Assembly (NCBI GenBank): GCA_030407005.1
Contig: JAUDYN010000001.1
Coordinates: 3,224,001-3,288,000 of the forward strand
From: Desarmillaria ectypa
Taxonomy: Eukaryota; Basidiomycota; Agaricomycetes; Agaricales; Physalacriaceae
Length of the DNA: 64,000 nucleotides
Direction: 5' to 3'
In this document: positions 46,301 through 57,219 of the stretch, piece by piece
Layout of the letters: every line of letters starts with the position of its first letter
Numbering within the stretch: position 1 is the stretch's first letter
Program-made: the position numbers and the translations under genes
Notes under the pieces: generated by a model
The model's input: the letters and a program-made list of their open reading frames with translations, nothing else
Told to the model about the DNA's origin: nothing
Databases searched by the model: none

Positions 46301-49292
46301 ATGAGCGACACTCGCCGCCCACCTACCTATGTATCCCGACCAGACCTCTATACAGTCAATGCGCTCAATTCATTTTCGTTTGGGAATGTCCAGACTTCCG
46401 TCCCAGTCCCGTCTCCTGCTATCAGTCCGCTTGACGACCCCGACGACGATGCCTCCGGCACAATCGATGTTACCCCCCGCCCCTCCGTTGTAGACCATGG
46501 CATATACCGCCCCGGTCAGTATCGTGGCAGTCCCTACCGCAGTCATTCATCGCAGAACTACGATCCAGGTCATGATCCAGGGCCACCACTGCCCTCCCGG
46601 CGAGATCCCTCACGAAATCACTCTTCGGATACCGCGTCGAGGCGGACATATGGGACTTCCTCTGCCTCGGCCTCAGTTACGAGTCTATCGAGCATGGGAC
46701 CCTCCTCTAGCCACCTGACCTCAGCTACGACCACTGATGATGAGCGCGAAGAGCGCGGCGTAGAGTTTGATGATGACTATAATGACTATCACGACGACGA
46801 TATCGAGATCAGCTCGGTAATGTACGAAGGAAGCAGCGTTGAAGGCCCCGCAGTAAGTGGAAGGTGGATGGGAAGTCTGTCGAGTTTTGCCAGTGGCTAT
46901 GGCGAGCGGAGAGTTAGCCTTCCTATCGCGGTGCCAGGGAGTAGCAGCGCTAGCACCAGCAATGATGGAAGGCGAACTGATATCCTTACACTACGGAGAC
47001 CAAGTAAGAGCCTGGATGAGGATTCGATGCTGTCCAACATCCACTCTTCTGCAGATTGTCAGACGTCTTCTTTGCCGGAGAGCGATGGTGATTGGCGAAG
47101 TCTGAATGCGAAGGGCAAGGGCAAAGCTAGAGAAGAGTCGCTACCACCACTGCCGACTAAAGTGACTGTAGAATCACAAGATTTTGATCTCGACTGGAAT
47201 GCCTTTGGACGGGGAATCACTTCATTTGATCAGCCAATATCTGACATTGTCAGCAAGGTGGACTCACGGCGCGGTTCGACGAGCCGATCGTTGATGACAT
47301 GGGGTCGTAGACCGAGTACAGCGACGACGGGAAGTTCCTTTAGCAATGATGACATTTTTACGCGTCATGTTGCGAAGGGGGATCCATATTATAAGGATCA
47401 GAGAAAGGTGTGGACGTTTCGGCGGGATCAGTCAGAGGGAAGTGGAGGGCCATCAGTGTCGAAGAAAGGTGGTTTGCTGAGTCCCCGTGGGAGTGTGAAT
47501 GAGAGAGAGTTGTCGGAAAAGGAGAAGCGAGAGAAGGAGGTTCGATCGGTCGCGAACTGGAATGGTATGCGCCCGAATTCCCATGAAATTTGGAGGAATC
47601 CCATGGTTGGCAGGTTCAAAGTCGAGCGCAGGACCACTCCGAGAAAGGAAGAATGTCTGTCCAATTTTTTTTCTATTTAGCATTATCTGTTTTTCTGATT
47701 TTAACACAGCGTCAGACGTGGCGGTTCGAGGACCTGTTCAACGACTACTGATCGATCACTTCCGTGACGGCGGTTCGACAAAACAGGATGATCCCTGTGT
47801 TACCGTTCACAAACACTCTAAGACGGTTGCATTTTCAATCTCTCGAGCGTACAGATCCAAGAGGCGGAGATCGTACGCGACTAGGCCAACTTCCTCGACG
47901 ACTTCATCGAGTATGATTCTGTTGGCTCCAAGGAGCGTGCAGGAGGCATATACCAGTACTACGACGACAAGAAGACTGGAAAGCCACGGACTGCTAGATG
48001 AACGACGGGGTGAAAGAGACAAGAGCCTCGGGAGAAAAGAGAAGGGGAAGGACCGCAGACGAAAGGTGTCCGACACGGATGACAGCTCGAAGAAGAGTAA
48101 GAAGAAGAACGAGCAGTCGAGTGTTGGCAGCGTGTCAACGAGGTCTGTTTCGACTACGGACGGAGCTTCGTATGCTCCCCCACTATCCAACGCATTGTCT
48201 TCGACCACCGACCATTCCGCGTCGTCGTCTACGCGCCCTCTTCGACGACGCAGACGTGATGCATTTGATTCAGACGATGATATGCCTCCACGCACGCCCC
48301 ATAGTGAGACGTACGGTACGATCGATGTTGCCGAGCTCAACCAGCTTCGCGCACGCCAGCACCAGTCCCACCACAGTAGCGACGATCTTGGTGGCAGCTT
48401 TTGGAACCGTTTCAGACGGGGTCGATCAACACGCGCAGTGAATGGGCAGCTGCCTGCTCAGCGGGATGTGTCGTACCAGCCCCCCTGGGTGACACTCGAG
48501 TCGCGAAATCGGCAAGAGCAGACGCAGCGCGTGGTGGATAATTTAAACCACTCGTTCCAGGAAGTGGGGTTGCTGCAAGTGAACACGAAGCCCAAGCCTG
48601 GAGCGAGTCGCAGCAAGACGAAGACGCGTGTGGAGAAAGCTGTGTGGACGGAGATTTTCAAGGAAATCCCGGAGGAGTCGCTGTACATGCTCATCCCACT
48701 ATGGCCGTCTGATACGGACCCGGTATCGGCACAGATACCGTATGAGAGACCTGTGGTGGATCGGCAATACCTGCTCGTGTGCTATAAGGCGCCAGAGACG
48801 ACCCAGCCTGCGCCTAAGCACAGCAAGAAACGCTCGGTGGAGAACAAGAACAAGTCGCCGACCTCTTCCTGGGACTCGTCGATGCAGAAACGAGACGAGC
48901 GCAATATCCTGTTGAATGAGTTCCGGATCACCGGGAGAATGGTATCGCATGCTGATATCCAGGGATCAGGGATGCGTGTTTCTGAGGGGATCATTGTGAC
49001 TGGGCCACTGAAGGAGGCGTACGATACGAGGCCACCACTGGCGAATCCAGGGACGAGGCTTATTGGGCAGTGTCGGAATCGAGAGCAGGGCGTGGAGTTT
49101 GATTCGGATGGGCTGCTGTCGTTGGGGTTGTGTTTGACGAGGAATCCATACCCTCCTGGGATGATCGCTGAGGAAATTGAGCCATCGCAGCCGAAGCCGG
49201 AGCAGGTGCTTACGCCAATTGGGAAGGCTGTGGTGGAGATGGTGTGGATTGGGGCGTTGGCATTGACGAGTTTCGGATCGGCTGCTTCGTGA
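46301..49292 (+). CDS. 978-residue hypothetical protein, probably basidiomycete-specific
   Basis: Two exons (46301-47654 and 47710-49292) joined by a 55-nt intron with an unusual GTCTGT donor. The first ~330 residues are disordered, with Ser, Pro and acidic runs (DDDYNDYHDDDIEI). A conserved-looking block spans the splice: RSVANWNGMRPNSHEIWRNP, MVGRFKVERRTT, VRGPVQRLLIDHFRDGG, VTVHKHSKTVAFSISRAYRS, SMILLAPRSVQEAY and HGLLDERRG. A Lys/Arg/Ser linker follows, then a C-terminal domain: AVWTEIFKEIPEESLYMLIP, RQYLLVCYKAP, LLNEFRITGRMVSHADIQGS, LCLTRNPYPPGMIAEEI. It ends with a hydrophobic stretch VVEMVWIGALALTSFG. I recognise no domain. The C-terminal hydrophobic run may be a tail anchor. Confidence 0.75.
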
Positions 49293-50046
49293 GGGCTTTT
49301 TCTTTCTTTCTTTTTGGTTTCGATTTTCGATTTCAATGATAATGTTTAGTTTTTGTCTTTTTGTTTGATTATTATTGTTGTTGTTTTTGCTCATACTGTC
49401 TATGCACAAGTTTTTTTATGCATTACTGTCTTGATGCTTGCTGTAGGGGGATAGGGTACGATCACAGGTACATACGCGTCCTGAATGACAGGTTCTGCAT
49501 GGTCGGAATGTTCTAGAGGTCGGTCAAAGTCGAGATTTTAACTCCTTTTTTGGTCGATTTAGTCCCTGACTTGGTGGCTCTTAAAGTTGGTGGTTGTAAA
49601 ATCACGAAATACTGATCCGGTGTTCCGGTCCACGTTTCCAAGCTCTTCGAATTTTCATTGCAAGTGCAATCTTTGTTCGCAGTTTGGGATCTGAGACCCT
49701 GCATTCACAGGAGGTCGGCCTCAGTATTACCAAGACGGTGCTACACGATGCATAAACTGGGAATAGTAGACTATTACCGAACCTTGTCCAGGTTGAGAAT
49801 ATCCTAGTTTTCGGCAGTCAGAAAGTGATACCTCAAGACATTGAAATACAGATAGACCGTTATGTACTTGGAAAAAAAGGGAAAGAAACATCAAAGGGTA
49901 TATAGAAGGTATAAAGGTCCGCTATGGATGTTCTTAAATACCGACTTCAGTATGGGGCCAACGGAGTATTGGGCGAGCTCGCCGCAGCAAGACGGCTTTC
50001 AAGGTTTCTGACAGACAACGCATCAGCGAATGAATGGGTAATAAGG
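49293..50046. other. Convergent intergenic region
   Basis: Between the 978-residue gene and the septin gene. T- and TTG-rich UTR-like sequence lies at 49300-49420. No coding motif. Confidence 0.45.
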
Positions 50047-51583
50047 TCATAGTACGGCGCACCGAAGTGATTCCTCTTTGGCCAGAAGCTGCTGCCTCCT
50101 CTCGTTAATCTCGCGTTGCACACGGAGTTCGACTTCGCGCAACTGGAAGTACCGGGTAAGTGGGAGTCAGTGGAAAACCTGGATAGCTTGCCTTCTCTTC
50201 TTCACGGCGAAGCTGCTCTTCCTTCAGACGTACACTCTGGTTAGCCAGATCCTCAGGAAGTAGACTCGAATCACTGCAGGTATTGACTGGTCAGCACCGA
50301 GCTATGGAAGAGGTGCCGTAAAGCATACCGCGCATCAGAGTTAACACCGCGAGACAGCTTCTCCGTTCGGTAAGTCTCGTAAAGCACGTCTTCGGTGAGC
50401 GCCTTCAAGTCACCGAGGTGAGAGCTTGAACGAATCGCTATCAGGTGAAGCAAAGTGGGTGTAAATGAAACAACAGACCTTAAGATCGCGCTCCTCAATC
50501 GCGAAAAGTCAGAATGTTGAGGATTATCAACCTCAGCTATACCCCATGGGTACACCCTGGCGCGTACAGGTTCTCCGTCAAGTTCGATTTCCTCTTCTGA
50601 TCCAATCACCGCGAAAGGAAGCATGGACTTTAGGCGCATCAGAAATAATACTGCCGCGGCTAAAATGGAATACAAATTACCCGCAGCTCCATGTTTTCTT
50701 GGATGGTATCTTCGTCATCTTCTTCGACATCATAGGGGAAGTTGTATATGGGAATGTCGTAGTGTTCAATGTCTTCCATTGTCTGTCAACTCGAATAAGA
50801 AGGATAGATCTGGGAGCAGAAAGTACCTCACCCTCTTCTTGAAGGCTTTTAGTTCGCTCTTTGTTAAAGAGTCCGCACGTCCAATGACGGGAATAACGTT
50901 GACACGAGGAGAGAGTCTTTGCATAAGAATTACGTCCATTTCCCTTAATCTGTAGAAGGAAACACGTAAGAAAAATGTCGATGGGGTCGGCAAGATACGC
51001 ACGCGTGACCGGTGGGAGGGATGAAATACAGCAAGGCGTGAACCCGACTGTCTTTGAACCGAGGATTACGTTTGATACGAGACTGTTCCGCCAGAATATC
51101 ATCGTATTGACGCTCAAGATAATTGACGATTTCTTGGAACCTAAATGCGCGGTGAGTGGACCAAGCCTAGACAATAACTTGAAGGGATGTTTGCTCACGC
51201 TGACTCGTTGTCGATGTTATCGCCGAATCCTGGCGTATCGACGACGGTAAGCGCAATTCGGACTCCATCCTCCTCGAGTTCTGCGAAGTAAAAAAATAAA
51301 TAAATGTTTTTTCCGATAAAGTCGTCTGGACTCGACGCACCGACATTGTGAGGCTTGATTCGTATGGGCTCCTCGACATGAGCATTGTGAGGGTCATCGC
51401 AGACTTTGTGAGGAAGGACGCCAGATTCGCAAAGAGTGTTAACAAAAGTTGTTCTGCCCGTTCCCGAGGCGCCTGAAAGTATTCTCAACAAGCCTATCTA
51501 GTTGCCACTGAGAATGACATACCAACGACCATAACAGTGAACTGAACGCCCTTGATTTTGTTTCCTCGTCGTCTGTAAGCCAT
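50047..51583 (-). CDS. CDC11: Septin, Cdc11/AspA group
   Basis: Filament-forming GTP-binding protein of the septin ring at septa and buds. The start exon encodes MAYRRRGNKIKGVQFTVMVV. Next is the P-loop GASGTGRTTFVNTLC, with Arg where most septins have Lys. Then ELEEDGVRIALTVVDTPGFG (switch DTPG), FQEIVNYLERQYDDILAEQS, RVHALLYFIPPTGHALREMD, PRVNVIPVIGRADSLT (G4, with Arg in place of the usual Lys), YNFPYDVEEDDEDT and RVYPWGIAEVDNPQHSDFSR (the septin-unique element). It continues THLGD-type sequence, VLYETYRTEKLSR and a C-terminal coiled coil ending near EINERRQQLLAKEESL. About eight exons, GT-AG. The coiled coil is encoded by separate small exons. Divergent from TSR1. Confidence 0.92.
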
Positions 51584-51730
51584 TGTGATTCCTGTGTGGC
51601 GGTAGAAGATGATGGTCGTAACAAAGGGGAGAGGCAACGGTTAAGTTATAATGGGCCGGATATTGCCGAAACGCATGCGAGCGAGGAGGATAATTTTTTT
51701 ATTGATCTCCGCACTCGAACCTCTGTCAAC
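51584..51730. promoter_or_regulatory. Divergent promoter (septin / TSR1)
   Basis: 147 bp between opposing start codons. No TATA-like element stands out except an AT patch near 51692-51702. Confidence 0.45.
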
Positions 51731-54579
51731 ATGGGAGAAGGGCAGCACCACCACAGACCAACGCTGAAGCAGGTGTGATAGACGTTGAATTCATATTTAG
51801 GTATATCTTAATTGCTTTCAGCAAAATAAACCGTTCAAATCTAAGCACGCAACAAAATCATCGCTGAAGGATGCCGCAAAAGGTGAGTAATACTTGCGTC
51901 TCACTGCTGGTGGTATTAATAATTTCGCAGGTCGTGTGGCTCGTCAGTCACCAAAGGCTGTTGTGGCGTCAAACATACCCGCGCAAGCAAGGCTGAACCG
52001 GAAAAACAATGCGAAGCAACAGCAGCTGAAGAAAAGAAATGCGCTCATTTCAGCGACCCGTGTATTCAACGGCGTCGACGGTGCACCTCGAATAGTCGCA
52101 GTCATCCCCCTTTCAGAGGATGTGAATGTCCATAGCATCGTTTCTGCCCTTGCAGAATCCCTGGACGGATCGACTGACGGCTTTGTAGAAGGGGGACTCT
52201 GGAAAATGAGGTGTGTCGAATCATCCTATTCTTCCACCCGTATTTGACTCAATTTGAAGGGCCGACCGCTTTAAAACATCATTGCAGTTCATAATCGTGC
52301 CATACAGACGTATATATGCGGCTCTGGACGCGTGCAAAGTGGCCGACTACGTTGTCTTTGCACTGTCGACCACCGTCGAAGTTGACAGCTGGGGTGACAC
52401 CCTCCTTCGTACTCTCCAAGCCCAGGGATTACCGGACGTCGTAACCGTGGTCTCTCCTGATTCCTCAATTGATGTCAAAACACGCCCAGGCATCATTAAG
52501 TCCTTACTCTCCTTTATTCAATATTTCGTTCCTGTTCAATCAAGAGTATTCGACTTGGAATCCAGCTCTGACCGTTTGAACGCTCTGAGGGCCTTGGCAG
52601 AGGGTAAGCCTTCCAATGTTCGGTGGCGAGAAGATCGGTCCTGGGTGCTTGGTGAACACCTAGCCTGGAACGAAGGCACTCTACAGGTCACTGGCGTAGT
52701 TCGTGGTACTAGCATGTCTCCTAACAGGCTGGTGCACATACCGAATTTCGGAGATTTTCAAATTTCTAAGGTGCGTAAGTCTTTTGATAGCATTTTGCAT
52801 TTGTGAGAGTTTTTTTTCTAGATCATGTCGGCACCGCTACCTCGACATTCAAAATCAAATCATGCTTCTATGGATGTCGAGTTGGTTAACCTTGCTGAAC
52901 CCGACGCCTCGTCAGCCGATTCATTGGTGTCTTGCAATGACCCTGACGATATGGCCAACGAACAAACATGGCCTACCGAAGAGGAAATGAACAGTGCTGC
53001 TGGTGATGAGGCCGGAGATTACAACCTACCTGATGCCAAATCTGGTACAACGCCAAAGGTTGTCAAACGCATACCGAAAGGTATGAGCGAGTACCAGGCG
53101 TCGTGGATCGTGGATGAAAGCGATGAAAGCGATGATGAAAGTGACGATGATGAAAAGGAAGAGGAGGTGATGGAGGTGACAGGCACCGAGGAAGAGGAGG
53201 AAATGGTCGACATGCAGATGGATGAAGACAATGACATGGAAACTGATGATGCTCGACGGGGCGTCACTTTTCAAGATCTGGACCATGAAGAGGAATCTAA
53301 ACAGTAGGTTCATCTCCTATCTGCTTACAGTAGTGATCATCTGTTTTCATAGGTTGCAGTCTTGGAGGAACCGAGAGCGGGAGGAAGAGAATGACCTTTC
53401 ATTTCCAGATGAAATGGACACCCCCCAAGACGTGTCTGCGCTAACGCGTTTCCAGAGGTTCCGCGGTATGCGTTCCTTCCGAACGAGTCCCTGGGATCCA
53501 TTTGAAAACCTTCCCCGGGACTACGCACGTATTTTTCAATTCGAAGACTATAAGCGGACGGAACGGAATGTCAGACGGCGTGCGGAACAGGAAAACACAG
53601 TCGTGGAGGTACGTTTACCGTATACTCGTTCATGTGGTTCTTTTATGAATATTCTACTCTTGAAGCCGGGCATTAGGGTTACAGTTTACGTTAATGGAGT
53701 GCCAGAGGAAGCAGTGAAATGCTCTCCACTCATCCTTTTCTCCCTTTTGCAGCACGAACACAAGGTTTCAGTGCTTAATTTCACCGTCCAGCGGAACACC
53801 GAGTACGATGGAAGCGTTCGATCTAAAGTATGATGTCTTCAATGACATATATCGTGAGCTCACCAAGGACAATTTATAGGACCCTTTGATCCTGTGTGTG
53901 GGTCCGAGACGACTGGATGTTAACCCTATCTATAGCCAACATACACGAGGTGGCGGTAAAGGTGCTAACAACGTGCACAAATTCGAGCGTTTCTTCCGGC
54001 ATGGTGTTACAGCGGTTGCTACTACTTATGGGCCGGTGGTGTTTGGCAAACAGCCCTGTGTTCTGCTGAGGGAGACTTCAGATCCGCAAGGTGCGTATAG
54101 GTTATCGGGCTCTCGTCCTGCGAGAAAAGTCATTTGACAGTCTGTTCTAGCTCCGCGCCTGGTGGCCATGGGTACCTTCCTTAATCCAGACACGACGCGT
54201 GTCATTGCGAAGCGCGTCATCCTAACGGGACATCCGTTCAAAGTTCACAAAAGGACCGCAACAGTCCGGTATATGTTCTTTAATTCTGGTTGGTCTTACT
54301 TTTCCATCTGGGGCCAATCTCGTGCTTGCCTGATTTTCTTATATAGATGACATCCACTACTTCAAACCGATACAGCTACATACCAAGCACGGCCGTATAG
54401 GGCATATCCGGGAATCCCTCGGAACCCATGGTTATTTCAAAGCGCATTTTGATGGTCCTATCAATCAGATGGATACAGTGTGCATGTCTCTTTACAAGCG
54501 CGTTTATCCCAAATGGGCAACTATCTGGAAAGGACCAGTTGTTGGAGAGGATAAACCATCGGATCTTATGGAAGAATAA
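51731..54579 (+). CDS. TSR1: Ribosome biogenesis protein Tsr1
   Basis: 40S maturation factor of the Bms1/Tsr1 family, a GTPase-like protein without a working P-loop. The start exon reads [14 protein letters not shown], then [20 protein letters not shown] and [11 protein letters not shown], the typical Tsr1 N-terminus. The degenerate G-domain region includes [14 protein letters not shown] and [13 protein letters not shown]. The AARP2CN region has [20 protein letters not shown] and [13 protein letters not shown]. An acidic linker ([18 protein letters not shown]) precedes [20 protein letters not shown]. The C-terminal domain has [95 protein letters not shown] and [20 protein letters not shown]. 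It ends [17 protein letters not shown]. About nine introns, all GT-AG. Confidence 0.94.
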
Positions 54580-56362
54580 TAGTAGGTCCGATACGCATGC
54601 TATGTTTGTTTTGTATCTCATCTGTTCCATAGATCTGTCCACTAGGTTGCCTCGACGCACTCAAGACTACTTCGCGCGTCGATCATAGAATTCAATATGA
54701 ACAGTCACAATTATGATATCCTTGTGACCAAGAAATGCAAAGCCATTAGTAGTTGATGTTAACGGCAAAACCACTGCTCCGTATATTGCTGCAGATCCGC
54801 GAACAGATTTAGTGGACGAAAAGCCGAGTATGCGAATCGATAGCAATACCAGAGACAGACAAATGCGGCAAGTTGCGTCGGTGCTTCCTCGAAATCTTGT
54901 GGAAAAATCGAGCGCGGCATTGCGGAACAGCCGTGCATGGTAGACTCGGGTAAGCTCCAACAGGTCCCTAAATCAAGCTTCGATCTGGTATGCAGCACTT
55001 CTCTTTGAAACTGGAGGGACAACACACTGTAGTGAAACCCCAAACTTAAAACGCGGATAACTACCCAACTCTCTGTTGTCAGGCCAGTTTAGTCCATACC
55101 TCAGGGCGGTAAGAAACTGGCTGTGGTCTCTGGCGACCGTGCAAGTACCTACCTGGTTCGTCCCCCCCCCCCCCCCCCCCCCGCTTTTTTTTTTACCAGT
55201 GCATCACTATCAGTGATACCGGTTCTGAGATCTAAAGACCCCAAGGAGCTGCGAATCTTAGTCCGTAAATGCTTATTCTCTTTATTAGAAAATGCATATG
55301 GCAGTCACTTTTTCTGTTCAACTCAGAGAGTTCGTCTTGAAGTATGTGTTTAATCCATGCATTGATACTGTCAGACTTACCTACTCTCAAGTAAATATAG
55401 CAGTCTATTAGCAGCAGAAGAGGCTATCTCATGGGAATATGAAGAGAAAACATCGATGTCGGTGTCTCTACGAAGACACGTTGTTGAAGCTATAAACACC
55501 GCGAACGTCAGCACCCTAAAATCCAAGGTCCCGCTCCATTTCACACAATCTTGCCCCTCTTCCTGTAGCTCTAGTCCATATCCAGGTTGTCAAGCTGTGA
55601 CACACCTAAGGTATGTCGGACTAATTAGCGATTATTGAGCTGATCGTCCCACTCCAAGGCTTGCCGGTAGGCTGCATAACAACAGAAATCGCACCACTCC
55701 GCAATGCACGTTCAACGACTGTGTCACCAGTCTTCTACCTTGGTATCTACCGCAGCAGTTTACCAGACTCCCGGAATGGAGTCCACATTTGTGGTTGCCA
55801 GCATACTTGTTGCACGCCAAGAACGAAAAAACCGACCCTGTTGATCCCCGCTCACTTGACCGAGACGTATCCTGACGCATCCACCTGGACCCTGGCATTC
55901 GATGTTGAGACGGTGGTCTCTATCACGTTGCTCCACTGAAAACACAACGCAGAGACACTTGTTACGCGTCAAAATCGCCACATCGCAATAGCGTATGGAA
56001 TGCTACTCATGGCCACGGCAATGAAGTATGTTCTTTTCACCATTGTTCAATGGTTTTGCTAAACGCCGTGCAATTTAGCATCATCCCGACGAAACTCAGC
56101 CGTTCACAACTTTCCTAATAAGTTCAACTCCAAATGTTGGGATCTAACGCAACCCATTTCCGACTCGCTAATCAATAATATCAATAGATCTTTGTCTTTG
56201 AGGCGCAGATAATTCAATTTCAGCAATCTTTCTGACTCGCTCACCGACACCGGGTTGCTTTGTCTCAAGACGCACACAATATAAGGATTCTATCTCACTG
56301 TTCAATGTCAGTATTCTAGAACATCTCTCAGCATTTTTTATCTTCCCCAATCCATTCACAGC
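54580..56362. other. 1.8 kb region without a recognisable gene
   Basis: No family is recognised. Open stretches occur on the plus strand (for example around 54750-54945, containing TAPYIAADPRTDLVDEKPSM) and on the minus strand, but none continues through clear splice sites. A long C/T homopolymer pair lies at 55162-55194. The region may be gene debris, as the next gene is also broken. Confidence 0.4.
55162..55194. repeat. C21 run followed by T10 run
   Basis: A pure run of 21 C (55162-55182) is followed after GC by 10 T (55185-55194). Length is probably variable or uncertain. Confidence 0.85.
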
Positions 56363-57219
56363 ATGTATCCCACTCTTCATACCTTTAGCGGATCCGTCTG
56401 GTTCGCGGCTCCCGAACTCGCCATGTAAGATTCACATTCCGTTTATACGAATCTCGTGAACGGTGAAAACTTTGATCCCTCATTCATTGACATCAACCCG
56501 CCTGCCACCCTTCCAACGCTCACCGCGGACGGAAAGTCCTACCAGAACACTACAGATGTGATCTCATACCTCGTCGCCAACGTGCCAAAACCGCTCTCCA
56601 CCCCAACCTCCCACAAAACCATCATCCAACAGGTCCATGAAGACCAATACGACCCCAACTTTGCGCTGCTCCTCGTCCGCAATGATGTCGAACGTGTCGA
56701 TAAAGCTAGCACGTTACCCAAGACCTTTATCGAGAATCGTGGGTCAACATCCCTCCCTTTACCTTCATGTCCTGAAATTCTATATTTTCAGGCCAAGCCT
56801 CCCTGGTAAAGCACTCTCAATATCCAACTAACTCCCGCCATGCAACTTTCTACCCCTAAAAGCTTGCTGAGAACAGGGCACTCCTTGACATACACATGGG
56901 TACGAATAAAGACCCCTCTGCTTTTTATGCCTAGTCCCAGGAGCATTTTGCTAACCTTAAATCCCATCTCTACACTGTTCTCCCCTCTGTCCTCCCTGCT
57001 GACGGATTTATCGCCGGAGCGACTCCAGGTGAAGCCGATCTCCATGTTGCATGGTTAACACGCATCTCTGCCACGTCTGGAGCGACCAGTGCTGCTGATG
57101 CTCTGGTGGCTTTGGAGAAGAACTTCGGTGAGATTCTTCCCGAGGTCGTGAGGAAATACGCAAGGGCTTGGATTGTAAGGGACAGCTGGAAGAAGGCGTA
57201 TGCTGAAGGATTGCATTAG
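56363..57219 (+). pseudogene. Glutathione S-transferase-like gene, disrupted
   Basis: The sequence reads as a fungal GST-like protein. N-terminal thioredoxin-fold part: MYPTLHTFSGSVWFAAPELA, then LVNGENFDPSFIDINPPATL, PTLTADGKSYQNTTDVISYL. C-terminal helical part: KLAENRALLDIHMGTNKDPS, SQEHFANLKSHLYTVLPSVL, GATPGEADLHVAAWLTRIS, ALEKNFGEILPEVVRKYARA. A normal intron (GTGGGT to TTTTCAG, about 56741-56793) joins IENR to QASLVKH. Three in-frame stops break it: TAA at 56426-56428, just after PELAM; TAA at 56857-56859, before KLAENR; TAG at 56932-56934, inside SAFYA-x-SQEHF where Gln is expected. At the first site a perfect donor (GTAAGA) is followed by no usable acceptor, so part of an intron and exon seems deleted. 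Confidence 0.82.

Noticed and set aside
47807..48340. 177-codon minus-strand frame
   Set aside because: It lies fully antisense to exon 2 of the 978-residue gene and has no family motif or splice structure.
53019..53313. Ser/Ile-rich minus-strand frames
   Set aside because: These are antisense to the acidic linker of Tsr1.
54667..55050. Minus- and plus-strand frames as a carbohydrate kinase or similar enzyme
   Set aside because: Short stretches looked enzyme-like, but no motif of any family could be confirmed and splice sites did not connect them.
56456..56809. GST-like frame starting at GTG 56456 as an intact gene
   Set aside because: GTG is not a plausible eukaryotic start here, conserved N-terminal GST sequence lies in frame upstream, and two more stops follow downstream.
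41646..57219. TAG codons at expected Gln positions as a sign of UAG reassigned to Gln
   Set aside because: The UVDE remnant also has frameshifts and the GST remnant also has TAA stops, while all intact genes in the window lack internal TAG and several end with TAG.
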